A stretch of DNA of 18,398 bases from an uncultured Caulobacteraceae bacterium (GTDB lineage: Bacteria > Pseudomonadota > Alphaproteobacteria > Caulobacterales > Caulobacteraceae). Made by a program: the position numbers and the translations under genes. Positions 1-8,417 of the stretch are shown here, in pieces. The notes under the pieces were generated by a model. That model was given only the letters and a program-made list of their open reading frames with translations, was not told the DNA's origin and ran no database searches. Numbering within the stretch: position 1 is the first letter of the stretch; each line of letters begins with the position of its first letter. The stretch spans positions 1 to 18,398 of the forward strand of contig CAISGS010000325.1 of assembly GCA_903884915.1 (NCBI GenBank), given 5' to 3'.

Positions 1-690
1 AATCCTTTGGGCGGGTTTGATGAGACTGCACCGCGCACACTCCCCCTTCAGTCTAACCCCCACATGCACCTGTTCGAGGCGACCTTGGCCTGGACCGAGG
101 TCAGCGACGATCCGATCTGGCAAGCCCAGGCCGACGAGATTGCGGAACTGTGCCTATCCAAGTTCATTGAGCCTCAACTGGGCTGTGTCCGCGAATATTT
201 CGACGGGAATTGGAATGCGAGCGCGGGCGTTGAGGGCCTAAAGTTCGAGCCCGGTCACCAGTTCGAATGGGGCTGGCTGCTCCTTCGCTGGGGCAAGGCC
301 AAGGCCCGACCAGATGCCATTGCTGCGGCCCGCAAGATGATCGCCTTGGCCGAGACCCACGGCATCGATCCGGTCCGGGGCGTGGCCTATAATGTTCTGC
401 TCAGTGACCTCAGCGTTCATGATGCTCAGTCTCGGCTGTGGCCGCAAACCGAGCGGATCAAGGCCGGCATCCTATTGGCCCAGATGACTGGCGATGCGGA
501 CGCCCTGCGCGGCGTGATCGAGGGCATAGAGGGTCTAAAGAAATATCTCAACGTGCCGATCACGGGCCTTTGGCATGACCGCATGCAGCCCGATGGCAGC
601 TTCATCGACGAGGCCGCACCCGCCAGTTCGTTCTACCATATTATCTGTGCCATCGTGGAACTGCACCGGGCGGTCAAGACAGCGGGCTAG
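1..690 (+). CDS. AGE-family sugar isomerase/epimerase, mannose-6-phosphate isomerase-like (3' part only)
   Basis: The reading frame is open from base 1, so the start lies to the left; 229 residues are present of a family usually near 390-400. Family wording of the N-acylglucosamine 2-epimerase / YihS / ManA-like (alpha/alpha)6-barrel group is clear: NPHMHLFEA (visible residues 19-27), GHQFEWGWLLLRW (85-97), RLWPQTERIK, and ASSFYHIICAI near the end. The histidines in GHQFEW (residue 86) and SFYHI (213) fall where the family places its catalytic histidines. Members interconvert aldoses and ketoses or epimerise N-acylglucosamine. Next to manC and manB, interconversion of fructose-6-phosphate and mannose-6-phosphate is the likeliest role, but this is inferred from context. 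The gene is convergent with manC and their stop codons share the four bases CTAG. Confidence 0.85.
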   Translation, partial: NPLGGFDETAPRTLPLQSNPHMHLFEATLAWTEVSDDPIWQAQADEIAELCLSKFIEPQLGCVREYFDGNWNASAGVEGLKFEPGHQFEWGWLLLRWGKAKARPDAIAAARKMIALAETHGIDPVRGVAYNVLLSDLSVHDAQSRLWPQTERIKAGILLAQMTGDADALRGVIEGIEGLKKYLNVPITGLWHDRMQPDGSFIDEAAPASSFYHIICAIVELHRAVKTAG

Positions 691-1766
691 GCCTTGGCGT
701 CTCGCAGGGCCTTGATGGCGGCAATGGCGAGTTTGAGATCCTGAGCCCGGTCCATCGGCAAGACCACCAGACCTTCTGACGTCGACACCACCACCAGATT
801 GTCTACCCCGATCACGGCCACAGGCGCGCCATCGGTCCAGATCAGGCTGTTTGATGTCTCAATGGCCACAGCCTCGCCGTGCAGCAGATTAGCCGCAGCG
901 TCCTTGGTCCCCAGACGATGGATCTCGCTCCAAGACCCGACATCCGCCCAGCCCATAGAACAGGGCGCAACGGCGGCCAGCTGGGTCTTTTCCATGACAG
1001 CAATATCGACCGGTTCAGACGGACAGGCGCCAAAAGCCTCCGCATCGAGCAGCACCACCCGGTCATGGGTCGCTGCCCGAGACCAGGACAGACCTGCCTG
1101 CTCGGCAATCTTGGGGGCCAAAGCCGCCATCTGGCTCAGCAACACATCGGGCGCAAACAGGAAGATACCCGCGTTCCAGACATAGTCTCCCTCGGCCAGA
1201 TATTGCTCGGCGCGCTCGCGGCTGGGCTTTTCGGCAAAGCGGCGGACGGCGAACACGCCCTCATCAAGCCGATCACCCTGCTGAATATAGCCATAGCCGG
1301 TCTCGGGACGGTCGGCCTCGATACCAAAGGTCACGATGTGGCTCGCAGCGGTCTTCGCGGCGGTGGCTATGACCCTCATAAAGGCCTCAGGATCGGCAAT
1401 GATGTGGTCGGCAGGCAAGAGCAGGACGAGGGACGTAGGGTCCAGATCTCGCACCACCGCTGCTGCAATATAGGCCGCCGCCGCTGTATTGCGGCCAAAG
1501 GGCTCCAGCACGATCTTGGCGGCCGCGCGATCCACCGCTGCAAGCTGCTCATCGATGGTCGCCAGATGGTCTTCCGCGCAGATGATCACGGGGGCCGCAA
1601 AGGTCAGGGCGCCGCTGTCCTTTGCCCGTAGAACCGTGTCCTGCAGCATGGTGCGCTCAGAGCCTAGGGCGTGGAACTGCTTGGGCATGCCCGGATGGGA
1701 CAGGGGCCAGAGCCGCGTGCCTGCGCCGCCGCTCAGAATGACCGGGGTGATCTTGCAATTCGTCAA
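687..1766 (-). CDS. manC: mannose-1-phosphate guanylyltransferase, short form
   Basis: This cytoplasmic enzyme makes GDP-mannose from mannose-1-phosphate and GTP. The 359 residues open with the nucleotidyltransferase signature LSGGAGTRLWPLS (11-23) and MPKQF (27-31), then EPFGRNTAAA (88-97), LLPADH (116-121), a FAEKPS motif, YVWNAGIFLF, PVDIAVME and GWADVGSW. All are typical of GDP-mannose pyrophosphorylase. The protein stops where long ManC/AlgA proteins (about 470 residues) continue into a cupin phosphomannose isomerase domain, so it should be monofunctional. The start is a TTG at 1766. No ATG lies between the upstream in-frame stop (the manB stop, 1809-1811) and the signature, so TTG is the best choice, although no strong ribosome site precedes it. 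The gene lies 42 bases downstream of manB, in the same frame and probably the same transcript. A GDP-mannose supply for surface polysaccharide is inferred. Confidence 0.92.
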   Translation of the reverse strand: MTNCKITPVILSGGAGTRLWPLSHPGMPKQFHALGSERTMLQDTVLRAKDSGALTFAAPVIICAEDHLATIDEQLAAVDRAAAKIVLEPFGRNTAAAAYIAAAVVRDLDPTSLVLLLPADHIIADPEAFMRVIATAAKTAASHIVTFGIEADRPETGYGYIQQGDRLDEGVFAVRRFAEKPSRERAEQYLAEGDYVWNAGIFLFAPDVLLSQMAALAPKIAEQAGLSWSRAATHDRVVLLDAEAFGACPSEPVDIAVMEKTQLAAVAPCSMGWADVGSWSEIHRLGTKDAAANLLHGEAVAIETSNSLIWTDGAPVAVIGVDNLVVVSTSEGLVVLPMDRAQDLKLAIAAIKALRDAKA

Positions 1767-1808
1767 GGCGTTGAAATTCCCAACTGAACCGATCCCCGCT
1801 CTAGGCCT

Positions 1809-3308
1809 CTAGACTTGTTGATTATAGGCCCCAACCTCCGAGCGCTTGGCCAGCCGAGGCTTTACCTCTCGATGGAACAGGGCGCGCATATCGTCAGCCG
1901 ATTGGGTGCTCTCGACCACAACCACGATCTCAGGCTTGTTGGACGAGGCGCGGACCAGAACCCAGCTACCGTCATCGAGGGCCACACGCACGCCATTGAC
2001 GGTGATCACGTCCTTGATCTTGCGACCGAGAATTTCGCCGCCTGCCGCCGCAAGGTCTTGGTACTCGCGGACGATTGCCTCGACCACGCCATATTTTACC
2101 TCATCGCCGCAATGGGGCGACATGGTCAGAGAGGTGAAGGCCACGGGCAGGGCCTTTTTCAGGTCCGACAGTTTTTGGCCCGGATTACGATCCAGCATGG
2201 CCAAGATCGCCGCCGCCGCCGTCAGGCCGCAGTCATAGCCGCGCCCCAGATCGCCGGAGAGAAAGAAGTGGCCGGACTTTTCAAAGCCCGCCAAGGCCTT
2301 GAGTTCAGCGGTCTTGCGCTTGATATAGCTATGGCCTGTCTTCCAATAGACGGTCGTACAGCCATTGGCCGCCAGCACCGGATCGGTGGCATAGAGGCCC
2401 GTCGACTTCACATCGACAATGAAGGTGGCACCGGGATTGAGCGGGGCAAGATCGCGGGCCAGCATCAGGCCGATCTTGTCGGCATAGATCTCTTCGCCCT
2501 CATCATCGACCACGCCGCAGCGGTCGCCGTCCCCATCAAAGCCAAAGGCCAGATCGGCGCCGTGGGCGCGCACCGCCTCAGCCATGGCCATCAGCATGAT
2601 ATGGTCTTCGGGATTGGGGTTATATTTCGGGAAACTATAGTCGAGATCACAGTCCATCTCGATCACCTCAACCCCCATCGCCCGCAAGGCTTGTGGGGCA
2701 AAGGCACCGGCCGTGCCATTCCCGCAGGCGGCAATGACTTTAAGCGGACGCTTGACCTGAACACGCGACGCCGCATCGGCAATGAACCGCTCAGCGACCC
2801 CGTCAATCCGGGTCAGTGAGCCGCCAGCACGTTCGACAAAGGCACCGTTGGTGACAATGTCCTTCAGGCGGCCCATCTCGTCTGGGCCAAAGGTCAGGGG
2901 CCGCTGGGCCCCCATCTTGACACCGGTCCAGCCATTTTCGTTGTGGCTGGCCGTGACCATGGCCACGCAGGGCGCATCCAGGTCGAACTGGGCAAAATAG
3001 GCGGTGGGTGAGAGGGCCAGGCCAATATCCAGCACCTCACAGCCCGCCGCGATCAGGCCCAGAGCGAGGGCCTGCTTGATCGACAGGGAATAGGACCGGT
3101 AGTCGTGACCAATGACGATCTTGGACTGACCCAACTCGTGGATATAGGTGCCAAGCCCTAGCCCCAGGGCCTGAATGCCTAGAAGGTTGATGTCCGGACC
3201 AAACAGCCAGCGTGCATCATATTCACGAAAGCCGGTGGCCTTAACCAAGGCCTCATTCTCATAGGCAGCCGTATTGGGAACCAGATCGGTACGAGGCTTG
3301 GCGAACAT
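1809..3308 (-). CDS. manB: phosphomannomutase/phosphoglucomutase
   Basis: An alpha-D-phosphohexomutase of 499 residues that interconverts mannose-6-phosphate and mannose-1-phosphate, and possibly the glucose phosphates as in AlgC. The four family sites can be read: the catalytic phosphoserine loop TASHNENGWTGVK with Ser121; the magnesium loop FDGDGDRCG with DGDGDR at 258-263; the sugar-specificity loop GFEKSGHFF; and the C-terminal phosphate-binding segment VRASSNKPEIVVVVES. Length and order match the ManB/AlgC group, not the GlmM group (about 450 residues, with a different phosphoserine-loop context). The ATG at 3308 is preceded by AAGGA on the minus strand (plus positions 3317-3321), eight bases away. 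The gene lies 53 bases after the iron alcohol dehydrogenase and 42 before manC, consistent with an operon. Its product is the substrate of the next enzyme, ManC. Phosphoglucomutase activity cannot be excluded from sequence. Confidence 0.92.
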   Translation of the reverse strand: MFAKPRTDLVPNTAAYENEALVKATGFREYDARWLFGPDINLLGIQALGLGLGTYIHELGQSKIVIGHDYRSYSLSIKQALALGLIAAGCEVLDIGLALSPTAYFAQFDLDAPCVAMVTASHNENGWTGVKMGAQRPLTFGPDEMGRLKDIVTNGAFVERAGGSLTRIDGVAERFIADAASRVQVKRPLKVIAACGNGTAGAFAPQALRAMGVEVIEMDCDLDYSFPKYNPNPEDHIMLMAMAEAVRAHGADLAFGFDGDGDRCGVVDDEGEEIYADKIGLMLARDLAPLNPGATFIVDVKSTGLYATDPVLAANGCTTVYWKTGHSYIKRKTAELKALAGFEKSGHFFLSGDLGRGYDCGLTAAAAILAMLDRNPGQKLSDLKKALPVAFTSLTMSPHCGDEVKYGVVEAIVREYQDLAAAGGEILGRKIKDVITVNGVRVALDDGSWVLVRASSNKPEIVVVVESTQSADDMRALFHREVKPRLAKRSEVGAYNQQV

Positions 3309-3316
3309 AGAGCTAA

Positions 3317-3321
3317 TCCTT
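3317..3321 (-). promoter_or_regulatory. ribosome binding site of manB
   Basis: On the minus strand these bases read AAGGA, eight bases before the ATG at 3308. This fixes the start of manB. Confidence 0.6.
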
Positions 3322-3361
3322 AGGGCCGTGCAGGACGAAGGTCAGACGCAAGGTTCCGCGC

Positions 3362-4495
3362 CTAGAACACCGCCTCAACCAGGGCTTCATATTCTTCAGC
3401 CGTTGGCTTCTTCAGGGCCGATAGATGGGCCAGATCGCCAAGGGCGTAGGACACGATCTCTGGGAACATCTCGCGGGTAACGCCAAGGCTCGACAGTTTG
3501 GGAACAATGCCCAGACGCGCATTCAACGCCGCAATCGCATCGGCCAAATCATCGGTCGGGGCCAGACCCATCACCCGCTTCAGCCGGGCATATTTCTCAG
3601 GCGCGGCGCCTTCGGAAAAGCGCAGGACGGCGGGCAAGAACAGGGCATTCAGCGCGCCGTGGTGCAGCTTGAGGCCGGGCAGGCGACCGCAAGAGTGGGA
3701 CAGGGCGTGAACCGCGCCCAGACCCTTGGCAAAGGCCAAGGCCCCTTCGACCGAGGCCATCATCATGTGCCAGCGCGCGTCACGGTCCGAGCCGTCAGCA
3801 ACGGCCTTTTCCAGCCAGCCCATACCGATGGCGCGCTCAACGCCGTCATAGGCGATGGCTTCAAGCGGTGGATTGACGGTGGGAACCAAGATGGCTTCGA
3901 TACAGTGGGTCACCGCGTCCATGCCGGTCGCAGCCGTCAGGCCTGCAGGCAGGCCCAAGGTCAGGTCCGGATCGCAGATCGCCACGCCGGGAATCAGGTG
4001 CGGCGAGACGAAGGTTTCCTTGCGGCCATTGTTCAGCACGACCACCGCGCCGACCGAAACCTCTGAGCCCGTGCCCGAGGTGGTGGGGATGGCGATGATC
4101 GGGCAGGTCTTGGTGATCAGGCGCATGCCGCGCACCGAGGCGCCGTACTTTTCGAGCGGGCCTTCGTGACTGGCCATCAAGGCCACAGCCTTAGCCAGGT
4201 CCATGCTCGAACCACCGCCCAGACCCACGACGCCGTCGCAGTCATGGTCCTTAAAGACCTTGGTCGCGGCGGTGACACTATCCTCATCAGGATTGGGCGG
4301 GGTCTGATCGAAGACGGCGGCAAAGCCGATCTCTCCGGCCGCTGCCGTCACGGTCGCGACAATACCAGCAGCGACGAGGCCCTGATCGGTGACCAGCATG
4401 GGCCGCTTGACCCCCTGCTGGGTCAGGCTGGAGGCCAGCTTCTGGATCGCGCCAGAATCAAAAATTGCGGTGTTAACGATCGACAGAACGGGCAT
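3362..4495 (-). CDS. iron-containing alcohol dehydrogenase
   Basis: A group III (Fe-type) alcohol dehydrogenase, 377 residues from the ATG at 4495. These cytoplasmic NAD(P)-dependent enzymes oxidise alcohols or reduce aldehydes; the substrate cannot be told here. The dinucleotide-binding motif GGGSSMD is at residues 93-99 and IPTTSGTGSE at 136-145. The usual metal ligands are visible: Asp193 and His197 in GMDAVTHCIEAI, His263 with the neighbouring His267 in HALSHSCG, and the His pair in LHHGALNA (278-279). A GTG at 4507 would add four residues. I prefer the ATG because a GAGAG lies about six bases before it, but the choice is not certain. The gene probably heads a transcript that continues into manB and manC, although no biochemical link to GDP-mannose synthesis is obvious. 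It is divergent from the ABC gene. Maleylacetate reductase-type relatives are an alternative, but the full metal-ligand set favours an alcohol dehydrogenase. Confidence 0.88.
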   Translation of the reverse strand: MPVLSIVNTAIFDSGAIQKLASSLTQQGVKRPMLVTDQGLVAAGIVATVTAAAGEIGFAAVFDQTPPNPDEDSVTAATKVFKDHDCDGVVGLGGGSSMDLAKAVALMASHEGPLEKYGASVRGMRLITKTCPIIAIPTTSGTGSEVSVGAVVVLNNGRKETFVSPHLIPGVAICDPDLTLGLPAGLTAATGMDAVTHCIEAILVPTVNPPLEAIAYDGVERAIGMGWLEKAVADGSDRDARWHMMMASVEGALAFAKGLGAVHALSHSCGRLPGLKLHHGALNALFLPAVLRFSEGAAPEKYARLKRVMGLAPTDDLADAIAALNARLGIVPKLSSLGVTREMFPEIVSYALGDLAHLSALKKPTAEEYEALVEAVF

Positions 4496-4507
4496 GACAG
4501 CTCTCAC

Positions 4508-4655
4508 ATTGTTGTAGCGCCATTTGCCCTGACTTGGAGGGGAATGGAAAGGGGGAGCAGAATGAAAAGGCGGGCATTTTGCCGCCTGAACGATTGCAAC
4601 GGGCTGGGACGCAGGTAGAGTCGGTCTTTAGACCTAGATTTCAAGGATTTCGCGA
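4508..4655. promoter_or_regulatory. divergent intergenic region with two short inverted repeats
   Basis: About 150 bases separate the minus-strand alcohol dehydrogenase from the plus-strand ABC gene, so promoters for both are expected here. No convincing -35/-10 pair was recognised. Two small inverted repeats are visible: AGGCGG and CCGCCT (4568-4573 and 4582-4587, eight-base spacer), and GGTC and GACC (4623-4626 and 4631-4634, four-base spacer). They could be operators or simple hairpins. Neither is followed by a T-run, so terminator function is not supported. Confidence 0.35.
4643..4647 (+). promoter_or_regulatory. ribosome binding site deciding a TTG start
   Basis: AAGGA lies eight bases before TTG at 4656. 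The only in-frame initiators between the stop at 4629-4631 and the first beta-strand of the ABC domain are TTG, rare ATT codons, and CTG or GTG codons farther in. This site therefore favours TTG as the start of the ABC gene. Confidence 0.5.
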
Positions 4656-6486
4656 TTGCCCTCCCCGACAACGCCCTCCACCGAACTGCCCGTGCTGGCG
4701 ATTGATGATCTCAAGGTCAGCTTCCAGACCTTTGACGGCCAGATCGAGGCTGTGAAGGGGATTAGCCTGACCGTGGCGCAGGGGCGAATGTCTGGGCGTG
4801 GTCGGCGAGAGCGGATCGGGCAAGAGCCAGACCTTCATGACCGCCATGGGTCTATTATCCGCCAACGGTAAGGCGAGCGGATCGATCCGGTTCAAGGGCC
4901 AAGAGATCTTGGGTCTGGCCCCGGCCAAGCTCAATCAGATTCGCGGCTCCAAGATCGCGATGATCTTTCAAGACCCCCTCACCGCCCTGACGCCCCATGT
5001 GCGTATTGGCGAACAGATCGCTGAGCCTCTGCGTCTGCATTTTGGTCTCAGCGCCCGCGACGCCATGGCTAAGGCCCGTGAATGGCTGGACCGGGTGCGC
5101 ATTCCTGAAGCCGCGCGGCGCCTCAACCAGTACCCCCATGAACTGTCCGGCGGTATGCGCCAAAGGGTGATGATCGCCGGGGCCATGGCGGGCAATCCGG
5201 CCCTCTTGATCGCCGACGAGCCGACCACCGCGCTCGATGTGACCATCCAGTCCGAAATTCTCGACCTGATGGATGAGCTCAAGCGTGAAACCGGCACCGC
5301 CATGGTGCTGATCACTCACGATATGGGCGTCATTGCCCGTATGGCCGACCGGGTCTGCGTGATGAAGAATGGGCTCTATGTCGAAGAGGGCCTAGCCCAA
5401 GCGATCTTTTCTGCGCCCCAGTCTGACTATACCCGCGAACTGCTGGCCGCCATTCCGCGCCTCGACCGCGCTGACCGGGGCGGCCGTCCCATGCTGGAAC
5501 CGGTGGCTAAGGATGCACCTGTGGTGGTCGAGGGCCAGGACATCAAGGTCTGGTTCCCGCTGGCTGATGGCCTATTCGCGCCCAAAAAGGTCCTACGCGC
5601 CGTCGATGGGGTTAGCCTGCAGGTCCGCAAGGGCGAGACCCTTGGCGTTGTGGGCGAAAGCGGCTGTGGCAAGTCCACCCTGTCACGCGCGGTTCTGGGC
5701 CTGATCCCCTCCACCGCCGGATCGGTCACCGTTCTGGGCACCAACCTGACCGAGGCCGACCGCAAGGCGATGATGGCTGCGCGCAAGGACCTCCAGATCG
5801 TCTTCCAAGACCCGCTGGCCAGCCTTGATCCGCGCATGACCATCGGCGATTCCATCGGTGAGCCGCTGCGCGTGTTCCGAGGCGACCTGAACCATGCCGG
5901 CCGCGAGCTTGAAGTTCGAGCCATGATGCAGCGGGCAGGCCTGTCCACCGACCTGATCAACCGCTATCCGCACGAACTGTCCGGCGGTCAAAACCAGCGC
6001 GTCGGCATTGCCAGAGCCATGATCCTAAAGCCGCAACTGGTCATCTGTGACGAGGCGGTATCTGCCCTCGATGTCTCGATCCGGGCCCAGATTATCGACC
6101 TGCTCATTTCCCTGCAAAAGGATCTGGGCATGGCCATGGTCTTTATCAGCCATGACCTAGCGGTTGTGCGCGAGATCAGTCACCGGGTGATGGTGCTCTA
6201 TATGGGCCGGGTCATGGAGGAGGCGAGCCGCGATCAGCTCTACAGCGATGCCCGCCATCCCTATACCCGCGCCCTTTTGACGGCAGCCCCCATTCCCGAC
6301 CCGGCGCAAGAACGCAGCCGTCAGCGCGTGCGTCTGACCGGCGAGCCCCCTAGCCCCTTTGATCCCCTGTCGGGCCTAAGGTTCCTAGCCTCGCGCCTGC
6401 CCGCCCAGCCGTCAGACCCGATCTATGTTCCACAGCTGCAAGAGGTGGGACCGGGCCACCGCGTGGCGGAGTTTGATGTGGTCTAG
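4656..6486 (+). pseudogene. double-ATPase oligopeptide/dipeptide-type ABC protein, interrupted by a +1 frameshift
   Basis: Read through the frameshift this is a 609-residue fusion of two DppD/DppF-like ATPase domains (YejF type), the cytoplasmic motor of a peptide importer. The first frame (4656-4871) gives the N-terminal strands as far as ISLTVAQG and then loses homology. The second frame (open from GTG 4798) continues as [10 protein letters not shown]. Removing one G from the four at 4781-4784 restores a normal join, giving [13 protein letters not shown]. Corrected positions: Walker A about 50-57, signature LSGGM 163-167, Walker B LLIADE 183-188; second Walker A GESGCGKS about 333-340, then [21 protein letters not shown] and FISHDLAVV. 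The C-terminal tail [15 protein letters not shown] has leucines where relatives usually have the cysteines of SGCRF..RCP. No permease or binding-protein gene adjoins it. A sequencing error and a real mutation cannot be told apart here. Starting at GTG 4798 would delete the strands before Walker A, so that product is unlikely to work. Confidence 0.85.
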
Positions 6487-6621
6487 GCGCGCAGCCTATC
6501 TCAAAAACTCATGCGACCCTTGGACCTGCCCGCAAAATTGCGGTAAAGCCCGCCCGTGGCTCCTTTGGCCATCTTCCATCCCTGCCCTTAGATCTTTGGG
6601 CGCAGACCCTTCTGGCCTCTC
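6487..6621. promoter_or_regulatory. intergenic region upstream of the threonine ammonia-lyase gene
   Basis: This 135-base gap holds an inverted repeat CCGCA/TGCGG (6530-6534 and 6539-6543, four-base spacer). It could end the ABC transcript weakly or form an operator, but no T-run follows. No clear promoter hexamers or leader peptide rich in branched-chain codons was seen. Confidence 0.3.
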
Positions 6622-7824
6622 ATGACCCTAACTTTCGACGATATAAAAGCGGCTGCAACCCGGTTGCACGGCCATATCGAGCGTACGCCTTGCCGTCATT
6701 CGCGCACGCTGTCGGAAATTACCGGGGCAGAAGTCTGGGTGAAGTTTGAGAACCTTCAGTTCACCGCCGCCTTTAAAGAGCGCGGCGCTCTGAACAAGCT
6801 CTCCCTGATGTCAGCGGACGAGCGCGCGCGCGGCGTCATTGCCGCTTCGGCTGGCAATCACGCCCAGGGCCTTGCCTATCACGCCGCCCGCATGGGTGTG
6901 CCCGTGACCATCGTCATGCCCAAGGGCACGCCCATGGTGAAGGTCGAACATACGCGCGGCCACGGCGCTGAAGTCGTCCTCGAGGGCGAAAACTATGACG
7001 AGGCGGCTGATATCGCCCAACGCCTGCGCGAAGAGCGTGGTCTGGTCTTTGTTCACCCCTTTAACGACTATGACGTCATGGCCGGACAGGGCACCGTCGC
7101 CTTAGAAATGCTAGAGGACGTGCCAGATCTTGAAATCCTGCCCGTGCCCATCGGCGGCGGCGGGCTGATTGCGGGCATGGCCGTGGCGGCCAAGTCGATC
7201 AATCCCGATATCCGGATCATGGGCGTCGAACCGGCCATGTACCCTTCGTTCACCGCTCGCATGCGCGGCATGAACACCAATAGCGGCGGCCAAACCATCG
7301 CTGAAGGCATCGCCGTCAAGCAGGTCGGTGATCAGGCTTTCAGCATCGCACGCCCCTTGGTCGAGGATGTGCTGCTGGTCGAAGAGCCCTATTTCGAGCG
7401 GGCCATTTCGCTCTATTGCACCGTCGAAAAGACCATTGCCGAGGGCGCTGGTGCAGCCTCGCTCGCGGCCCTTTTGGCCTTTCCCGAAAAGTTCAGGGGC
7501 AAGAAGTGCGGGCTGGTCCTTTGCGGTGGCAATATCGACACAAGGCTCCTGACCTCGGTCCTGACCCGCGAACTGATCCGCGCCCAGCGCCTGGTCAGCC
7601 TACGGATCATTGGTGATGATCGCCCGGGCCTGTTGGCCAATGTCTCGGCCCTGATCGGCCAGATGGGGGCGAACATCATTGAGGTCGCCCACAATCGCCT
7701 GTCCTTGGACGTGCCTGCCAAGGGCGCGGAGTTCGACATCATGATCGAGACCCGCGACGCCCAGCATACGCAAGACATTATCGATGCCCTGCGCGAGCGC
7801 GGCTATCCCCCGCGCACGGTCTGA
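6622..7824 (+). CDS. ilvA: threonine ammonia-lyase with ACT domain
   Basis: A PLP-dependent fold-type II enzyme that deaminates L-threonine to 2-oxobutanoate, the first committed step to isoleucine in biosynthetic forms. In 400 residues: FTAAFKERGALNKL carries the PLP lysine (Lys52), SAGNHAQG (76-83) and GGGGLIAGMA (178-187) bind the cofactor phosphate and substrate, and CGGNID (301-306) closes the site. Residues about 325-395 form a single ACT domain (VSLRIIGDDRPGLLANV), suggesting control by an amino acid. This is shorter than the E. coli biosynthetic IlvA (514 residues, two regulatory ACT-like subdomains) and longer than catabolic TdcB (about 330, none), so the name ilvA is provisional. 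The ATG at 6622 fits the family start; no strong ribosome site precedes it. Whether it serves biosynthesis or threonine catabolism is not decided by the window, which holds no other isoleucine gene. Confidence 0.87.
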   Translation: MTLTFDDIKAAATRLHGHIERTPCRHSRTLSEITGAEVWVKFENLQFTAAFKERGALNKLSLMSADERARGVIAASAGNHAQGLAYHAARMGVPVTIVMPKGTPMVKVEHTRGHGAEVVLEGENYDEAADIAQRLREERGLVFVHPFNDYDVMAGQGTVALEMLEDVPDLEILPVPIGGGGLIAGMAVAAKSINPDIRIMGVEPAMYPSFTARMRGMNTNSGGQTIAEGIAVKQVGDQAFSIARPLVEDVLLVEEPYFERAISLYCTVEKTIAEGAGAASLAALLAFPEKFRGKKCGLVLCGGNIDTRLLTSVLTRELIRAQRLVSLRIIGDDRPGLLANVSALIGQMGANIIEVAHNRLSLDVPAKGAEFDIMIETRDAQHTQDIIDALRERGYPPRTV

Positions 7825-7849
7825 TCCTAGCCTTTCGGAGCCTTCCCCA

Positions 7850-8350
7850 ATGACCCGATTCTTGACCACCCTGGCCGCTGGCCTCTTGGTCGCCCTGTCC
7901 CTCAGCGCCTGCGGGCAAAGCAAGGAAGCGATTGCCAATATGGACGCTGCCAAAACCTTTATGACCAACAATGCCAAGGCCGAAGGGGTCAAGACCCTGC
8001 CCAGCGGCGTACAATATAAGATCGTTACCTCCGGCCCTGCCGACGGCACGAGCCCGAAAAAGTCGGACGAGGTAAAGGTCCACTATGAAGGCAAGCTGCT
8101 GTCGGACGAGATCTTTGACAGCTCGTTCCAGCGCGGCGCGCCAGCCACCTTCCCGCTCGGCGGTCTGATCCCCGCCTGGGTTGAGGCCCTGCAACAGATG
8201 AAGCCCGGCGATGAATGGCTGCTCTATGTGCCGCCTGAACAGGGCTATGGCGCGCAGGGTGCCGGTCCGATCCCGCCCAACAGCGTGCTGATCTTCCGCA
8301 TTCAATTGATTGCGTTCAGAGAACGGCCGATGACCCCAACGGGCGGCTAA
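7850..8350 (+). CDS. FKBP-type peptidyl-prolyl cis-trans isomerase, lipoprotein
   Basis: A 166-residue envelope protein that should speed proline isomerisation during folding. The N-terminus has a short basic start, a hydrophobic stretch and the lipobox LSAC ending at Cys21, so it is probably a lipoprotein; Gly at +2 is compatible with sorting to the outer membrane. After a helical linker, the FKBP domain (about 50-157) shows VHYEGKLLSDEIFDSSFQRG, the long-conserved IPAWVEALQQMKPGDEW region, and YVPPEQGYGAQG..IPPNSVLIFRIQLI. These carry the usual aromatic and Asp active-site residues. The ATG at 7850 has GGAG (7837-7840) nine bases upstream; an earlier in-frame TTG at 7784 would overlap the ilvA end and spoil the signal peptide. 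It lies 25 bases after ilvA and 75 before gspE on the same strand, so it may be co-transcribed with either. A role in folding secreted substrates is speculation. Confidence 0.9.
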   Translation: MTRFLTTLAAGLLVALSLSACGQSKEAIANMDAAKTFMTNNAKAEGVKTLPSGVQYKIVTSGPADGTSPKKSDEVKVHYEGKLLSDEIFDSSFQRGAPATFPLGGLIPAWVEALQQMKPGDEWLLYVPPEQGYGAQGAGPIPPNSVLIFRIQLIAFRERPMTPTGG

Positions 8351-8414
8351 GACCGATAGGGCCCGATTGTCCCATCTCGCTTCGGTAGAGCCGCTTTTCA
8401 GGATGGCAAGGATC

Positions 8415-8417
8415 AGG
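8415..8417 (+). promoter_or_regulatory. weak ribosome binding site favouring the GTG start of gspE
   Basis: AGG (within CAGGTAA) lies eight bases before GTG 8426 and fourteen before ATG 8432, so GTG is the better-spaced start. The two differ by only two residues. Confidence 0.35.

Noticed and set aside
879..1631. A 250-codon plus-strand frame opposite manC
   Set aside because: It overlaps all the nucleotidyltransferase motifs of manC on the other strand and resembles no family.
1815..2819. A 334-codon open frame on the plus strand opposite manB
   Set aside because: It is antisense to the strongly conserved phosphohexomutase and shows the same antisense composition bias (many His, Gln, Gly, Ile) with no family wording.
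4568..4587. Hairpin AGGCGG/CCGCCT as a rho-independent terminator
   Set aside because: It sits between divergent gene starts, where no transcript needs to end, and it lacks a T-run. It is noted only as an inverted repeat.
4798..6486. Starting a complete ABC protein at GTG 4798
   Set aside because: This would begin two residues before Walker A and omit the beta-strands conserved in every ABC ATPase, which are present in the other frame just upstream. A frameshift explains the data better.
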